From Pseudeuparius sepicola (taxonomy: Eukaryota > Arthropoda > Insecta > Coleoptera > Anthribidae), in the NCBI GenBank assembly GCA_963920635.1, contig OY987298.1, positions 125,125,735 to 125,189,734 on the forward strand: a stretch of DNA of 64,000 nucleotides, written 5' to 3'. Every line of letters starts with the position of its first letter. The stretch's first letter is position 1. Below, piece by piece: positions 35,087 to 47,600 of the stretch. The translations under genes were made by a program, and so were the position numbers. The notes beneath the pieces were generated by a model. It saw nothing but the letters and a program-made list of their open reading frames with translations. It searched no databases and was not told where the DNA came from.

Positions 35087-36486
35087 GGTATAGATGAAGT
35101 ACTTGGTATTGATATTAAATTATGTTTGGAGAAAATTGTGGCGCCTCTACTCTACCTTATTAATTTTTCTTTAACGATAACAATTTTCCCTGAAATTTTG
35201 AAAAAATTAAAAGTTATCCCCGCGGACAAAAAATGTGACCCTACATCACTTCCTAACTATGGATCAATTGCTGTGCAAAACCAGCTGAGGAATATTTTAA
35301 AAAAAGTGTTTTATAACCAGCTTTACAATTTTTTTGGGAAAACAGATGTTAGAACACCATATTATCAATATGGATTCGTCAACTGCAAAAGTACAAAATC
35401 AGCACTATATGAGTATGTAAAATATATTCAAGAGTATCTCTATAACAAATGCGATACTTTTGGTTCTTCCATTTGCATGATCTTGTGTTTGGCAAGCTTG
35501 AAGGGGTTGAGTTTAGAGGCAATACCTACTTGGAGCTGGCTAAACACTTATTTGACAGACAGGCATCAATGGTTGCGTTTAAGACCCCCAATCATACCAA
35601 GCGCTTTGATGTCAGCGCTTTCTACTTTCGTTTGCTGGAGCCAGGATTTCGTTAAACGGTTATTTTATGACAGTAAAGCTAGCGCCCGAAATATCGAGAT
35701 GTAAAAATAAATTAAGCTGAAACACAGCATGAAAAAAGTAAATAACGAAATCGAAATTTTACAATGGCTTACCACACTGAAATAACATAAATAAAGGCAA
35801 TAAAGGGAACTGACAGAACAAAGTAAGGTTAGAACAAACCCCTTATTATAGCAATCACAAGCGATCAGGCATAAAATTTTTACGCTCGCTAATTTCGCAA
35901 TCCGCTGAAATCTAGCGAAACCGTCCAAAGCGCGCAAGCATCAAACCCCTTGCAAGCGATTGCAATCGCTTTGTCGTCTTAAACGCACCCAATGTGTTTC
36001 TCTTCACGATAAAAATGAATCTGCGCGCCTTGCCTCAGGGTAGCCTCCTTGGCCCTATATACTATTTGTTATAATGCCTAATCATTTCCCACAAATCTGT
36101 GTCAATGACATGCTGCCGGTGTTGTACGTAGATGACACCAACTTGATATCTCAATAATTGATTCACAATATGGTTACATAGGCGCAAGAAAATGAACTAT
36201 ATTTAAATTGCAACAAATGGCAATTTCTTCAAAAAAACAACAAAATTTGGGTAACATTGTTCTTGTTAAATTCAACAATGTGAAAAATCAGTGCCTATTG
36301 TATAACTACGAGGCAAATTTTTTGGGATTAGATTTTGATCTTAAGCTTTCCTGGAACTTGCATACTAAAAGTGTTTCTACTAAAATTATCAATTCTTATT
36401 ACAGTTTCGTATTCCGTGAACTCAAACCTATAGTTAATTTATTTGCGTTATTGATGTTGATATTTCTTTTTTGTGACGTTTCCTAG
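35087..36486 (+). pseudogene. Non-LTR retrotransposon remnant (jockey/CR1-type RT)
   Basis: Reverse transcriptase segments appear in order but in different frames. GIDEVLGIDIKLCLEKIVAP..LLYLINFSL..FPEILKKLKVIP..NYGSIAVQN (from 35087), YQYGFVNCKSTKSALYEYV, a PQGSLLGPI block at about 36030, YVDDTNLIS at 36125 (the YxDD catalytic box intact) and NFLGLDFDLKLSWNLHTKSV in 36330. Frame changes at about 35480 and 36070, with stops between, show decay. No endonuclease domain is present, so it is 5'-truncated. The order and spacing fit jockey or CR1 clade elements. Confidence 0.8.
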
Positions 36487-36520
36487 ATGAACAATCTGTA
36501 TATAATGTACGTTTTCTTTG

Positions 36521-37157
36521 TTAGCTTACGCATCGTGCAACGTATTACATTTTTCCTGCTACCGAAAATTTCAAGTTATAGGTACTTTGAATAAAGCTCT
36601 AAATACAAATGGAGTAGATTGTGAGAAATAATGATCTTCAAAATAACCTTTGTTGAATTACTAAAAATGATAATCAGTGATAAATATAAGAGGCATACCT
36701 AATGCAGCGATAATAAAAAATAAATAAATAATGTTGAACTTTGTGTGGGATTTGAACCATGGATCTACGAATTACTAATCGCGTACTCTTACCCCACCGG
36801 TAGCGCGGTGCTTGTCAAATTTGTTCTGTTATGCGGCTCTTATTTGACGCCAGAGAAACACTTAAATTATTAATTTTTATTTGGTATAATTCGTGTTTTT
36901 TATGACTAAAACCAGTTTGTAAAACGATTGTTGTGTAGCCTATTAAAATTGACGCAAGATTAGCGTTTCTACATATATTTTATTAATGGTTTTAAGGTCC
37001 TTGCTGCGTAAGGGTTGCTAAGCAATACTTGTTGTACCTAGCAACCACTTTCGCAGCTAGCACCCAAAATAACAGGGCACCTCGAACATTTGACTTTCGC
37101 TTTCGGGCCTGTTGGCGAGTATGTAAAGTGAACTTACGGGGGAGGGAGCAGGAAAAA
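36521..37157 (+). repeat. Composite repeat, copy C (with tRNA-like part, no full hairpin)
   Basis: Starts with one hairpin arm (TTAGCTTACGCATCGTGCAA) and ends GGAGGGAGCAGGAAAAA, matching copies A and B throughout. It lies exactly between two LINE fragments. The tRNA-like module at 36743-36811 is on the minus strand. Confidence 0.85.
36743..36811 (-). pseudogene. tRNA-like module of composite repeat C
   Basis: Read on the minus strand, GCACCGCGCTACCGGTGGGG..TGGTTCAAATCCCACAC has D-arm-like and T-arm-like parts with a B box (GGTTCAAATCC). The anticodon arm is degenerate. The homologous module in copy B is better preserved. Confidence 0.6.
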
Positions 37158-37189
37158 CTAATTTACTTTCCTTTAAATTTAACGCTGGT

Positions 37190-37945
37190 ACTTTATCTCT
37201 TAATGGGAATGCATTACATAACAATGCTACAAGTAAATTTCTGAGTCTGTATATTGACATTAACCTGAAATTTCATGAACACATTGATGCTCTTGGTGCT
37301 AGGGTTGCCTCCGGTTGCTATGCAATTAGAGTAATATCTGGGGAGCTCGGTCCAATTGTGGCAAGGCAGAGCTATTTTGCGCTGGTTGAGACTCATCTCA
37401 GATATGGATTAGCATTCTGGGGTTTTTGCTCCACGTATCTGTTTAACTTCTTATTTAGACTACAAAAGAGGGCTGTGAGATGCATTTGTAGGGCCACAAT
37501 ACGTAGCCACTGTAGACCCCTTTTTATTAGAGAAAAAATCTGAACTCTTACTGGGCTATTTATTCTGGAAACAGTGTCACTTGTTTATAAAAAGTTTCGT
37601 AATAGACCTTGTAACCATGCTCATGACACTCGCAATATTCATAATATATGTCTGCCAATACCTAAAAGTTCTCTAACAAAAAACTCTATAATATATGAAA
37701 GCATCAAAATGTATAATCATCTGCCATCAGAACTGAGAAATTGTTTCCCCCAGAAACATTTTAGAATTTCAGTCAAGGAATTCCTAATAGACAAACCATA
37801 TTACAGTCTGCAAGAATTTTATAACGAAACATTTTAATGTTTACCCTGTGTTCACCTTGTGATATTTTTGTATTATTTATATTTTATAGCTTTGTCAATG
37901 AGACTCATTGTATTCTTCCGACAATAAAGCATGTTTTATTATTAT
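37190..37945 (+). pseudogene. Non-LTR retrotransposon 3' end with ATT-rich tail
   Basis: It begins in the thumb region (KFLSLYIDINLKFHEHIDAL), which overlaps homologous positions of the previous fragment, so it is a separate element truncated at its 5' end. ORF 37217-37543 continues GCYAIRVISGELGPI..THLRYGLAFWG..LQKRAVRCICRAT; after one stop, 37574-37837 gives the C-terminal LYKKFRN..YNHLPSELRN type sequence. The 3' end carries AATAAA and a (TTA)n tail at 37921-37950, as in jockey/CR1-like elements. ORF sequences are fairly intact, suggesting a younger insertion than the neighbour. Confidence 0.85.
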
Positions 37946-38710
37946 TATTATTAAAAAGGCAAAGTAGATAATGTCCCTTTTGGTATAATACAGCTGCGAA
38001 AAGGTTAAATTAAAACTAAATAGAACATAATCCCTTTATGTTATACACTAGCAAGATACATTCCTACTTAAAATGCGGCTAAGTAGTGCTTTAATATTTT
38101 AGGTTTTACGCTTCTTTGGAGAAGAGCATTTCATCCAATCAATTTTCTATTAAATTAGGTAGGTGTATAGCAATTTTAGTTGTGAAAAGTGGGCCGCAGT
38201 TTACAATATTACAGAGTTTTATCTTCGACATGTGTAATTTGATTCTATGAAACGTTAAAAATTAGAGTGTAAATACGTGTATAAAATTTACTGGTGTGTT
38301 CTTTGACCTATTTTAAAAATAATATTTTTCTCCTTAGTTCACACGTACTTAAGCCTCATTATAATTTTAAAAATATTGTAACAACACAAAATTCGTGCTT
38401 CTTGAAATATCAAATTATTACGATGTTCCTTAGAACGATTTTGCCAAAAAAAAAATAAACCCGTAGAGCCGAGCAAACAGCATTCATCGAGGCATTAACT
38501 TAAATATCGAAGTCTTCATGAAACGAGGTTATCAACCTCTTCACCTTGTAATAACCAGCCGATAAACCAATTCCGAACAAAATTTATGACCAAATCTACA
38601 TACTCAAAAAAATACTTGTGACCTGACGCGCCTTTCCTGTTTACTAAAATAACTAGTGTCGTAACTAGCTGTCCATGGCAAATTAAATATTCCTTAATTC
38701 CATCCTTACC
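37946..38710. other. No recognised gene
   Basis: AT-rich. In the hnRNP K sense, this would be the first part of the 5' UTR intron. Confidence 0.45.
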
Positions 38711-38960
38711 TTCTGACAATTTGCAACAGGAAACAAAAACAATCGACTCCAAAACTCACAAACGCACAAACGAAAAACCTTAAAACTTAAAACACGAGTA
38801 GCGCCAACAACTGACACCGCCCGAGGTAATAATTCCGACCAAACCTTTTCAGCCGTCGAGATCGAACTGCTGCTACCGCCACCGCGCTGGCTGAACTGAG
38901 ACGGTCGAGGCGAGACCCGAGACGATAGGATGAAACGGCTCGCACGTTATGGTTTTACTA
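38711..38960 (-). promoter_or_regulatory. hnRNP-K: Candidate 5' UTR exon and promoter of hnRNP K
   Basis: On the minus strand, a GC- and CpG-rich stretch (best at 38800-38950) leads into sequence ending TTGTCAGAAG, followed by a GTAAGG donor at 38705-38710. Exon 1 begins with an acceptor, so a non-coding exon must exist upstream, and this is the only GC-rich, donor-bearing segment within about 12 kb. The start site is not visible. Alternative: a promoter of another gene or a bidirectional one. Confidence is limited because no transcript is available. Confidence 0.4.
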
Positions 38961-40225
38961 TAGTCCTCAGAATAACCAGTTCTGGTTCTGGGCTCTCGCG
39001 TCGACTTAAAATGAAACAACGCAAGCACGCACGGACCATTCGGACCAAGGATAGGGGTATCTACTCAGAGTGCTGAGTTGCATATAACGGGAGAAATATC
39101 GGAAAAAGGGGGTCTTATAACATCCAACTTCGCGGTCCAGAAATAAAGTTAAGTGAAAGTTCAAGGAAGGTCTAATTTTGATACTGGTTCATCATTTTAG
39201 AACTTTGGCGTCATTTGGTGAACACCCTGTATAACTGAGAGTATTGAAATTTTGTACAAACTGTTTTGAACTATGGCCAATTCGAAGGTAGATACTATCC
39301 GTTTTATTCTAATTTATTCTAAAAAATGCCTAATGTGGTTTTGTGATTTTTAGGCCTCTTCTTTTAATAACAGTAGGCCATGGAATAGGACCATTTCAAA
39401 AAATTATAACCCAAAATTAGAGCAATTCGAATACTATAGGTTGAAAAAGTTTTTATGAAAACCGGCGCATCTTTCGAAAAATGCGGAATTGTCTCGACTC
39501 AAAGTGAAACATACTGTATGTGAAACACGAGGCATTATTACATAATAATAATTATATTTGCTATTCCCATTTTGGACCTGTTTTTTTAATAAAATATGTA
39601 TTTTAAAATGGTTGTGTTCTTGCCCCCCCCCTCCCCGAAATAGATTGTAACTACGCCCATGTAAAATTTTCAGTAGTTGCTGCCACATGCTCCAATGCGA
39701 GTACGAGACCCTTCTTCCAAACCAAAAGTCCCTTGCAGTCGGTCAACATCAGTAGGAGGAGCTCATTAGATGTATTTAATCATAACAAATTAAATAAGTT
39801 AGCTCAATTACCTGATGGAAAATACGTCTAGTAGGTATAGTCAAATTTGGTACCAAAACGCACAGGACTAATAACTCACTAAATAATTATTTCACTCTAC
39901 TCTAACCCGTATCCACGCCTGACACTGACTTGTGCTTCGACGTAACCTTGTCGACTGGCGGGAACGGACTGCCCACAGCGTTGCCAAATCAGTTAACTAG
40001 ATATCCCTAGATATGTGCTTTGAACGTATACTGGATTATTGTTAAAGAAGTTAAACTAGTCCCAAAGATATCTTGGCCGTATCAAAATTTAATAATAATA
40101 ATTATTATTATTATTCTCACCCTCACAATACTCCAAACTAGGAGTAGGTACAACGATGTTTAATTCTCAACTCTTAATCTAAGTAAACTTTTTGACATTA
40201 AAAATGGTGTTTGCCAAGTTGTAAT
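38961..40225. other. No gene; isolated mariner-like end and A/T tail
   Basis: CACCCTGTATAA at 39223 is a lone mariner-like end. At about 40086-40155 an (ATT)n run continues into CTCACCCTCACAATACTCC, the inverted match of the tail of the SINE-like element near 56930. Confidence 0.5.
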
Positions 40226-41103
40226 CAGGGTTGATAAAAATCATGATTAAAAAAAATCAAAAACCAACGATTTTTTAAAAACATGATTTTTTTATCTATT
40301 TTTTTAAATTAATGTTGGCTAGTTTGCATATTTTTTAACTGTTTATATCTTGCTTCGTCAAACGAAAAAATATTTTCAAGCATGAATAATATACTCAGAT
40401 CAGTATACCTAATAGGTAGGTACAGACTGAGTCATTTTCGATAGTTATTTTACCTACCAAGGCACTGAAGTTCAACTTAATAATTAAACTTCAGTGCCTT
40501 GGTACATACATAAATAACTATTTTATAGAAAAACTGTTTACTCCAATGGATTCTACGTAAAAAAGTGCGTATAAAGCGTTTTCAACGAAATATATAGGTT
40601 TAAAAACAAATGAGCTATGATAATTGCAAAAATTTCAAAAACGCCCTGTATCTCCTAAAGTATTGGAGATATCAGAGATCTGTTTTGAGGATAGTAAATA
40701 TCTCAAAAAATTAACTCATGAACACCTACCTTGTTTTTTTCTATCTATACAAATAACGGAGATACCCCATAAAACCATCGAAAATGACTCAGTCTGTACT
40801 TCTTATTTCTTATACACTTTACAAGACTTTTTACCCACAGCTAACCAGAATAAAGATTAGGTTCTCTGTTTTTTAGAAGGATTTTTTTGAAAGCTTCATT
40901 TATGCGAAAAGCTGCTAAATTCCTTTTCAAGTATTATAATAAATATTATTATAAACATTTTTCAGTTTTCTTTTTATATCCAAAACAATTTTAAGGTTTT
41001 ATTTTTATTTTTAAGTAGGCTGATTTTAATAATGATTTTATTAAAAAAATTGCTGTGATTAAAATCATGATTTTAATCAACTGCTTTAAACATCTCAACC
41101 CTG
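40226..41103. mobile_element. hAT-like element with CAGGGTTGA..TCAACCCTG ends
   Basis: The left end CAGGGTTGATAAAAATCATG and right end CATGATTTTAATCAACTGC..CATCTCAACCCTG are imperfectly inverted, rich in AAAATCATGATT. The type is reminiscent of widespread insect hAT-derived repeats. An 8-bp target duplication is not convincing. It contains the inverted-repeat element 40421-40799. Confidence 0.6.
40421..40799. mobile_element. Inverted-repeat element nested in the hAT-like element
   Basis: TACAGACTGAGTCATTTTCG at 40421 and CGAAAATGACTCAGTCTGTA at 40780-40799 are perfect inverted ends with TA at the edges. Further inside, the hairpin 40455-40504 (ACCAAGGCACTGAAGTT and complement) is likely another tiny insertion. 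Confidence 0.8.
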
Positions 41104-42047
41104 CTCGTGATATAAATCACATACTGACATACCACTTATTTGTTCACTTATCTTTTGACACACTGAAGATGGTCTGTACTTGTCATCCACTCAACACATG
41201 GACGTGGCAATGTATCTGCTACATAGGTACTTGTATTTGTGTATGGATTCTAATATTGTAAATTACTGAAGATTTGGAATATTATTATTTTCTGAATTAA
41301 AATATAATAAAAACCAGAAGTACTTAACATTTATTGTTACTAAATTAAGTTAAACAACAAAAAAATAATAAATACCTACATGTTGGGTACGCGTTCGTAT
41401 TCTCGATATTTCGAGTAAAATAGCTAGTCGCTAATAATGGCCCCTCGGTGGCCACAATAAGTTACAAATTGCTTGATTTGGCTACAAAGTCATGAAGCTA
41501 CTACCAACACCGTTCTGCTGGGTTCCCAACGTTCTCGGTTTCGCTTTACCTCAGACATCGATTAAGGTATTCCTCAGAATAACTCGTTCTGCGTTCTCAT
41601 GTGGCCCGTCGCTGTGTGGCAGTTTCTTCCTTTCTTTCGTCGCGATGAAACACTGGGGCACTCGCGTCGCGTCGGCCAACAAGACTGACGTAGGACTGTG
41701 GCGCAGATGGCCGACTCAAGGCCAGGGGATATCCAGTCAAGGTTTTCGGATTACTTCATTCAACCGTCTACCTAGTCTTGGTACCTGCGGACACCGAAAG
41801 AATTTCGACGGTGTCGTCAAGGGGTTCCGTTGTATAACAAAAGAATGCGAATTGGATCTAAATAGATAAGAATATTATTTGAATTTATTTCACACTGACA
41901 AGGACTGTAGAGCCAGGTCATTGACAGGAATCATATATATGTAATGTATAAGCACGGAGAATTTCCACTCTCCAATACTGATACTGAGTCGAGTTAACAC
42001 TAACATTAACAATATTTAAAGCACAAGATTTATAAGAATTTTATATA
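41104..42047. other. GC-richer stretch without recognised gene
   Basis: 41390-41870 is clearly GC-richer than its surroundings and holds a 125-codon plus-strand ORF (41492-41869, MKLLPTPFCWVPN...ECELDLNR) with no known domain or codon-use support. The motif CCTCAGAATAAC with GTTCTG nearby also occurs at about 38970. Possible promoter or diverged duplicate; function unknown. Confidence 0.35.
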
Positions 42048-42784
42048 CAGGGTGTCACATTTATGCTTCCAAAAAATCGGCGTGCGAGTACCTACCTCGT
42101 GCTAAAAATTTGTGAGTTTATTTGATGGAGAGTCGCATCTCACTGTTTTTGGATGGTGCCTTTACTCGTAACTTTTTTGAGGTTATCTTGGTCTTGCAGA
42201 TCCATCACTTTAGAGCATCTTTTTATTCAAAAATGTTTTTTTATCCAAAATTCGAAAAATAAAATTTTAAACTACCGCTTTTAAATTTTACAAAATGCTC
42301 GAATTGTGGTAAACAATTAATTACAATTAATTCTTCTGTAACAATTAAATGCGGTAGGTAAAAATTTTATTTTTCGAATTTTGGGGCGATTTTTCAAATT
42401 TCAAGGCAAATGGTTGAGTTTATCGTTATGAAACAAGTATACACTTTTATTGCCCAATGAAAATATGCACTCAAATCATATACTTAGCTGCAAGACTAAA
42501 AAGATAACCTCAAAAAAGTTAGTAGTAAAAGAACGATGAAAAACAGAGTAAGTGAGATACATAGAAACTGAAATCTACTTATTCTCCACTGTCAAAGACA
42601 CAGAGGTGTCATATTTCAGTTCAGCAGCTTGATTATTTTCAGAGATATAGGCATAATTCAATTTAAAAAAAGAAGTTCAACACCCTATATTTCAGTGAAT
42701 AAACGTCTAAGAGAAAAATGTTATACGACAAACTTAGAACGAGGTATCCGCCCACGAATTTTTTGAAGCATGGGACATCCTGTA
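42048..42784. mobile_element. Mariner-like inverted-repeat element
   Basis: Starts CAGGGTGTCACATTTATGC after TATA and ends GGGACATCCTG before TA. Inner inverted blocks are the CTTTTTTGAGGTTATCTTGG segment at 42172 and its complement near 42505. It is homologous to the inner part of the 7773-8635 element. Confidence 0.7.
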
Positions 42785-44329
42785 GAATGACAATATCTAC
42801 CGAGTAAAAAGTAAGCGCTAGAAAATGTTTTGACAAGCCAAAATAATACTTTCGGATAAAAATAAGAAATATGGTTCTTAGCCAAAAGTGCATTTTTTGT
42901 GTTCTTAACTTGCGGAAAACTCCATTATTTTACTCCATTGATCCAAAATGTAGTTAAATATTTAAATTTTGTTACAACTTTTTTGAACAATGAAAAACTG
43001 CGTGGTACCTTAGTGGAAAATGGGGCTCTCTTACATGGAATTACTGAATATGGTCTTTTTCTTTATAATGATATAAACAACTTAACTGAAAAGGCCCATT
43101 TATATTATTTAGATATAACTAGGATAGGTATTCAATACAGGGAGAGCGTTACTAATAATGATAAGACCAGTGCATAATAATATAACAATAATAATATAAT
43201 ATGTAATATAACAAACAACAAATCTTATTACACAATTCCAGCAAAATATCTATCACCCCTTTCAGTAGCAATCAGTCATTCTACCTCATCTTAGCTAAAA
43301 CCACACAGAAACCCTACCGATGCCAAGTAAAACGCCAGAGAAAAATAAACTTAAAATTAACTGTTGACACTAAAATGAAGGAACAGTTATGTCTACAATT
43401 AACTGAATTGCTATAGGTAATGGTAATTGTGCCAACTATGTATGTAATATGTCCTACGAAAAAGCGAACAGGTATGGCTTTGTCCGAGACGATCTGACAC
43501 ACACATATTTTCTTGCTATGTTTAAATTGCACCAAAAAATTGCTACTGGCACGGCAACAGCACTATCGTAACGAAACTGCTTCTACACCGCGATCCGCTG
43601 CACGTTTTTGTGATAAAATAATTCTAAAATGTTCTAAACTAGACGCAGTCGCAGCTGCCTGTTCGCCTGCCCGCGTCTAAAAGTTCCTAGATCCGATTGT
43701 AGCATGTCAGTTTTCACTTTCACAGATTTTTGTGGGGGTTATTTTAAATTATCTAGTAAATTTTCTAACAAACTTATCGACTTTTGTTACTATAATATAT
43801 TTAGTGTGGGTTTAGTGTTCAGTTTATCATAACGAGGCTCTTAAAAACTTTTTGATAAGAAATACTATAAATTTGATTCGGAACTTGGAACTATTCGGAA
43901 AAATATTCGACATTGGGCCGAATATTCGGTATTCGGCCAATGCGACATTTCACTATTCGGTGCGATCGGGGCACCCCTAGTTACCTACTTAGCCGATTTT
44001 TCCGACCGGGACCGCGGGTACCCGCTTTTTCAGGATCACAAAAAAGGAGATTCTGATCGCTTTCCCACATAATTATCACCGCACGGCGCACGCTACTGTT
44101 TTTGACCTTTCAAACTTTTTCTGTCAAGACAATTTATAGGGTCAAAGCCAGTATGTTCATTAGTTTGCTTTTAGTGAAATAAATTATTAATATGGCCGAA
44201 TTCCCAAATATTTAAACAGACCTGGTTCTTAAACAAACTTATCATCTTCGGCACTTTAATGGTGGCATTTAAAGCCGTCCTTCTTTGAACCAATAAAAAT
44301 TCCAACTTTCATAGAATGACGACCCGAGT
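42785..44329. other. No recognised gene
   Basis: Short ORFs only (at most 92 codons). At 43900-43980 the sequence has repeated ATTCGG units. AT-rich microsatellite-like runs at 43170-43205. Confidence 0.45.
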
Positions 44330-44600
44330 AATAATTAATCAACTGAACAATAATTATCCCCTGGGGCATTGACCGACACATCAAGGATGGTAATTAAGAC
44401 ATTGACATCGATTACTTCATCATCAGGTGTTATTTCCTGGATGACTAGAAAACAGACTTAATTTGAACCGTCACTTTCCGTTTGAATGCCCAAACAAACA
44501 ATTCAAATTTTATTGTTTGCTTTTCGGGTTTGTTCGTGATATGCCATTAATTAAAAAATGCCTGGTGTGGTGTCACGACATACTATTATTACAAATTACA
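44330..44600. promoter_or_regulatory. Candidate conserved regulatory segment
   Basis: Complex, non-repetitive sequence with several homeodomain-type cores (GGTAATTAAG, CATTAATTAA, ATCGATTA) and a CAGGTG E-box, in contrast to the low-complexity AT-rich flanks. No ORF. Only a hint: homeodomain cores are frequent in AT-rich DNA. Confidence 0.2.
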
Positions 44601-47600
44601 ATGGAGATGCAGTGAGACCTATTTACTTGTTTTTGTCGAAGTCCTCATCTATAACATTTTTGTGAGCAATTTAAAATTTGTGGTAATTTTACATTCCTTT
44701 TTTAAAATAATATTTTGTTTTTGGTTTTTCAACAAAAAAAGTTATTTCTGCATTGGTGCATCATGATAATCCAGTGCTTCAGCCTCCATTGACGTAAGGT
44801 AAGGTACCGAAGTTTACTAATAATTATTACTTAAAAGGGTCTACAAAACACAGGTAAGAAGGTCCAAAATATAGGGTTCATTAAATAATATGACAATAAA
44901 TTGTGAATACATATAATTATTTAAAATTTAAACCTGTTTATTTATCTTTGTCAGATTGATATTCTATATATTATTCATATAACAAGGATTTGTTTTTACT
45001 TCACATTTACCATAGGTAATATGAATTGATGCAAACATTATGAATACTACAAAAAGTTTATTTAAAGTAATATAGTTAATTATTATATTTACACTTTTCC
45101 AGATCAAATCAAATTCTGACACCGAGTTGAAAATACATTTTAAACAGAAGGTACTTTTCTTAGCCACTGTTAAAGTTCATAGTTTAGGTTATGTACCCAT
45201 GTTGTTGCCCTTTATATGACTATTAAACATATAATTGAAAACTACGATTTGTAGTGGCTTCGAAGATTTGAATTTTTGTTTGTTTACTTTTGGAAAACTT
45301 ACTAAACTATGTAAGTATCTCACTGAAAGACACAAAATTTAAAAAGAAATAAAAATATGGTTTTTTATATTCAAAAATCTTCCTTCCTTTTTGTCAATAT
45401 TAAACTAATTGATAATAAAAAACAATTAGCAAGCGCAATGGTCAATCTAAAAACATACTTACCATTAACTTAAGTCCGCCATAGAATAATCTAGGAGCAG
45501 GTTCTTCTATGAACCACTTGGTTCTTTTTATTTCCTTTTTTTATTTGGCCATGAGCAACTTATAATGTTTTATACAAAATTACATTATTTTCTCTCTCTG
45601 AATCTATTTCTTCTTTACACTTTCTTTTTTACTGATTAGTGGTATTATCTACCTAGCTGTAATTTTCAAAGATAAGTTTAGTTTACTAACAAATCCTACG
45701 TACTAGTCATTTGACTTCTGTGGGTACATTACCTACTTATTTTTGTTTTATTGTATATTTTTCTTGTGTAGTAACAAGTATTTTTGTTTGGAAATAAATT
45801 ATTATTATAGGTACCCCGTGTTTATATGACTTTGTTCTTCCATCCATCTAGATTTTGTCTTAGGGAATCTGTCCACTGTTTTTTGAAAGATCTTGCTGCC
45901 ATTCGAAGGAGAGCAAATTTGTTTATAAATCCAAAAACTATATTTCCTATTGGTAACAATTTACTTTGAAAACAAAACGGAATACGCTAACTTGATTTCA
46001 TGTATTTGCTTTGCAAACAGATCTCAATTGCAAACAGATCTCAACAAAAAAGCCGATCCGAAAAAGGGAAAGCGACCTGCGTTCAGACGTTTCAGATTCA
46101 CTTGCCAGCAGAAACCATTTACCGGAATCCCGCCATGCCCATACCGGGACCCCAGCCCACTTGCTCTCCCCGATACTCTCATCCATAAACATTTATGTAT
46201 ACATAATATGGCAACACCAAACGTCGACCTTGTCCTTGTGATCCAAATTGTTCGCCTGGGGGCAAACGCATAATTGTATCTCGTCTCGAATATGCACAAT
46301 TTTTTGGAGGCAAGATATTGTTTGAAACAGACAAAGTGTTATTATAAAACATAGTGAGTACATAACAATACAATAAGTTCCCGAAATACATCCCGATGGA
46401 TTAAAAATAAGTTACTAAGGGACCAAAATGTGTTTGCTGCTAAGGCTATTCAGGCGTCCCATGGACCACATGAAGATACAGCTTGTTTGTTACAGAATTA
46501 GAGAATTCTTTCTCTGGAAGTTTATGCATGTATTGCTTAAAAATTTCGCTCTATTGCCAAAGTCCGAATCTAGAGATGTTGCGATGTTTCATTAGACAAC
46601 GGATAAAAAAACAGGAAACAATACAGCCAGCTTTGTGTTTAGTATCTTTGCACCGCTTACAAGTACATACATACTTTCTTGATTAATTTCTAAGCTGCCA
46701 CTCACATCCATGTCCAGTCAAAAAAATATACCTAAAGGATTGCCTGGTGTCAGAAAAATTAAACAACTTTTACCAATTAGGTAAATCATAAATTTAACTT
46801 CGGAGTTATTTCAGACTTGAATAATTCAACGGGCCCCTTTAATGCATGCATAATTTAACAAATTGGTTTCAGTCTTAAGCGAGTTCTAAATTACTGTACT
46901 GTACTGTACTCGCCTTGGCTCTTTTACAGGAAACTTTAGCGGAGCAAGAGACAGTAATTTCAAATTGGGCTTTACATTGGAACTATAGTCAACTTCCTAA
47001 AACTTCTGGTATAACATCGGAGTAAATGCTTAATTAAATTCAATGCATCCGATAATGGATAAATGAAGAATGGAGCCATATAACTATCTGAAACAGCTTT
47101 GCAGCAGACAGATTGCCTCTTCGAAATATATACCAAAGAGATGTCCACTTCTCTCCAATTTAAAAAATTAATACTTCATTTTTAGAACTCATAGTTGGTT
47201 CTCGTTTTTCGTTCGTGTATATCTGCTAATGTTATTATTGCAATGGTCATTATTACTAGGTTGAAAGTAGATCATTAAATCAGCACACATTTTTTATAAT
47301 CGCAAAGAAGTTGCAACAACATTTAAATATCCCGCCACATTTTTTATCAATCACCACTTAGTTTTTCAATTCTAGTAATACTAAAAACACGCCTATAATA
47401 CTCATTTGATTATTTCACTCATGGATCATTATTCAACGAGATTACAAATACATTACACCACATTTTTTAAGTTTCACGAGAATTCGTTTGCGCTGTATTA
47501 CAAATATTACGTCATCTTTATAGACGTAACAAATACCTACATCGTAGTTTTCCATAACAATCGCAAAAAGGAATGCACCTAAAAAAATGTAGTCGACTAT

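Noticed and set aside
35126..35704. 192-codon ORF as an intact host gene
   Set aside because: It is the first in-frame part of a decayed LINE reverse transcriptase, not a host gene.
40455..40504. Hairpin as a microRNA precursor
   Set aside because: The stem is near-perfect, only 17 bp, and sits inside nested transposons; no typical miRNA stem length or bulges.
41492..41869. 125-codon plus-strand ORF
   Set aside because: No recognisable domain, no splice context and located in a GC-rich patch; kept only as part of a region note.
45950..46299. Cluster of overlapping ORFs on both strands
   Set aside because: Overlap on all frames and no motif; typical of a GC-richer patch with a tandem duplication.
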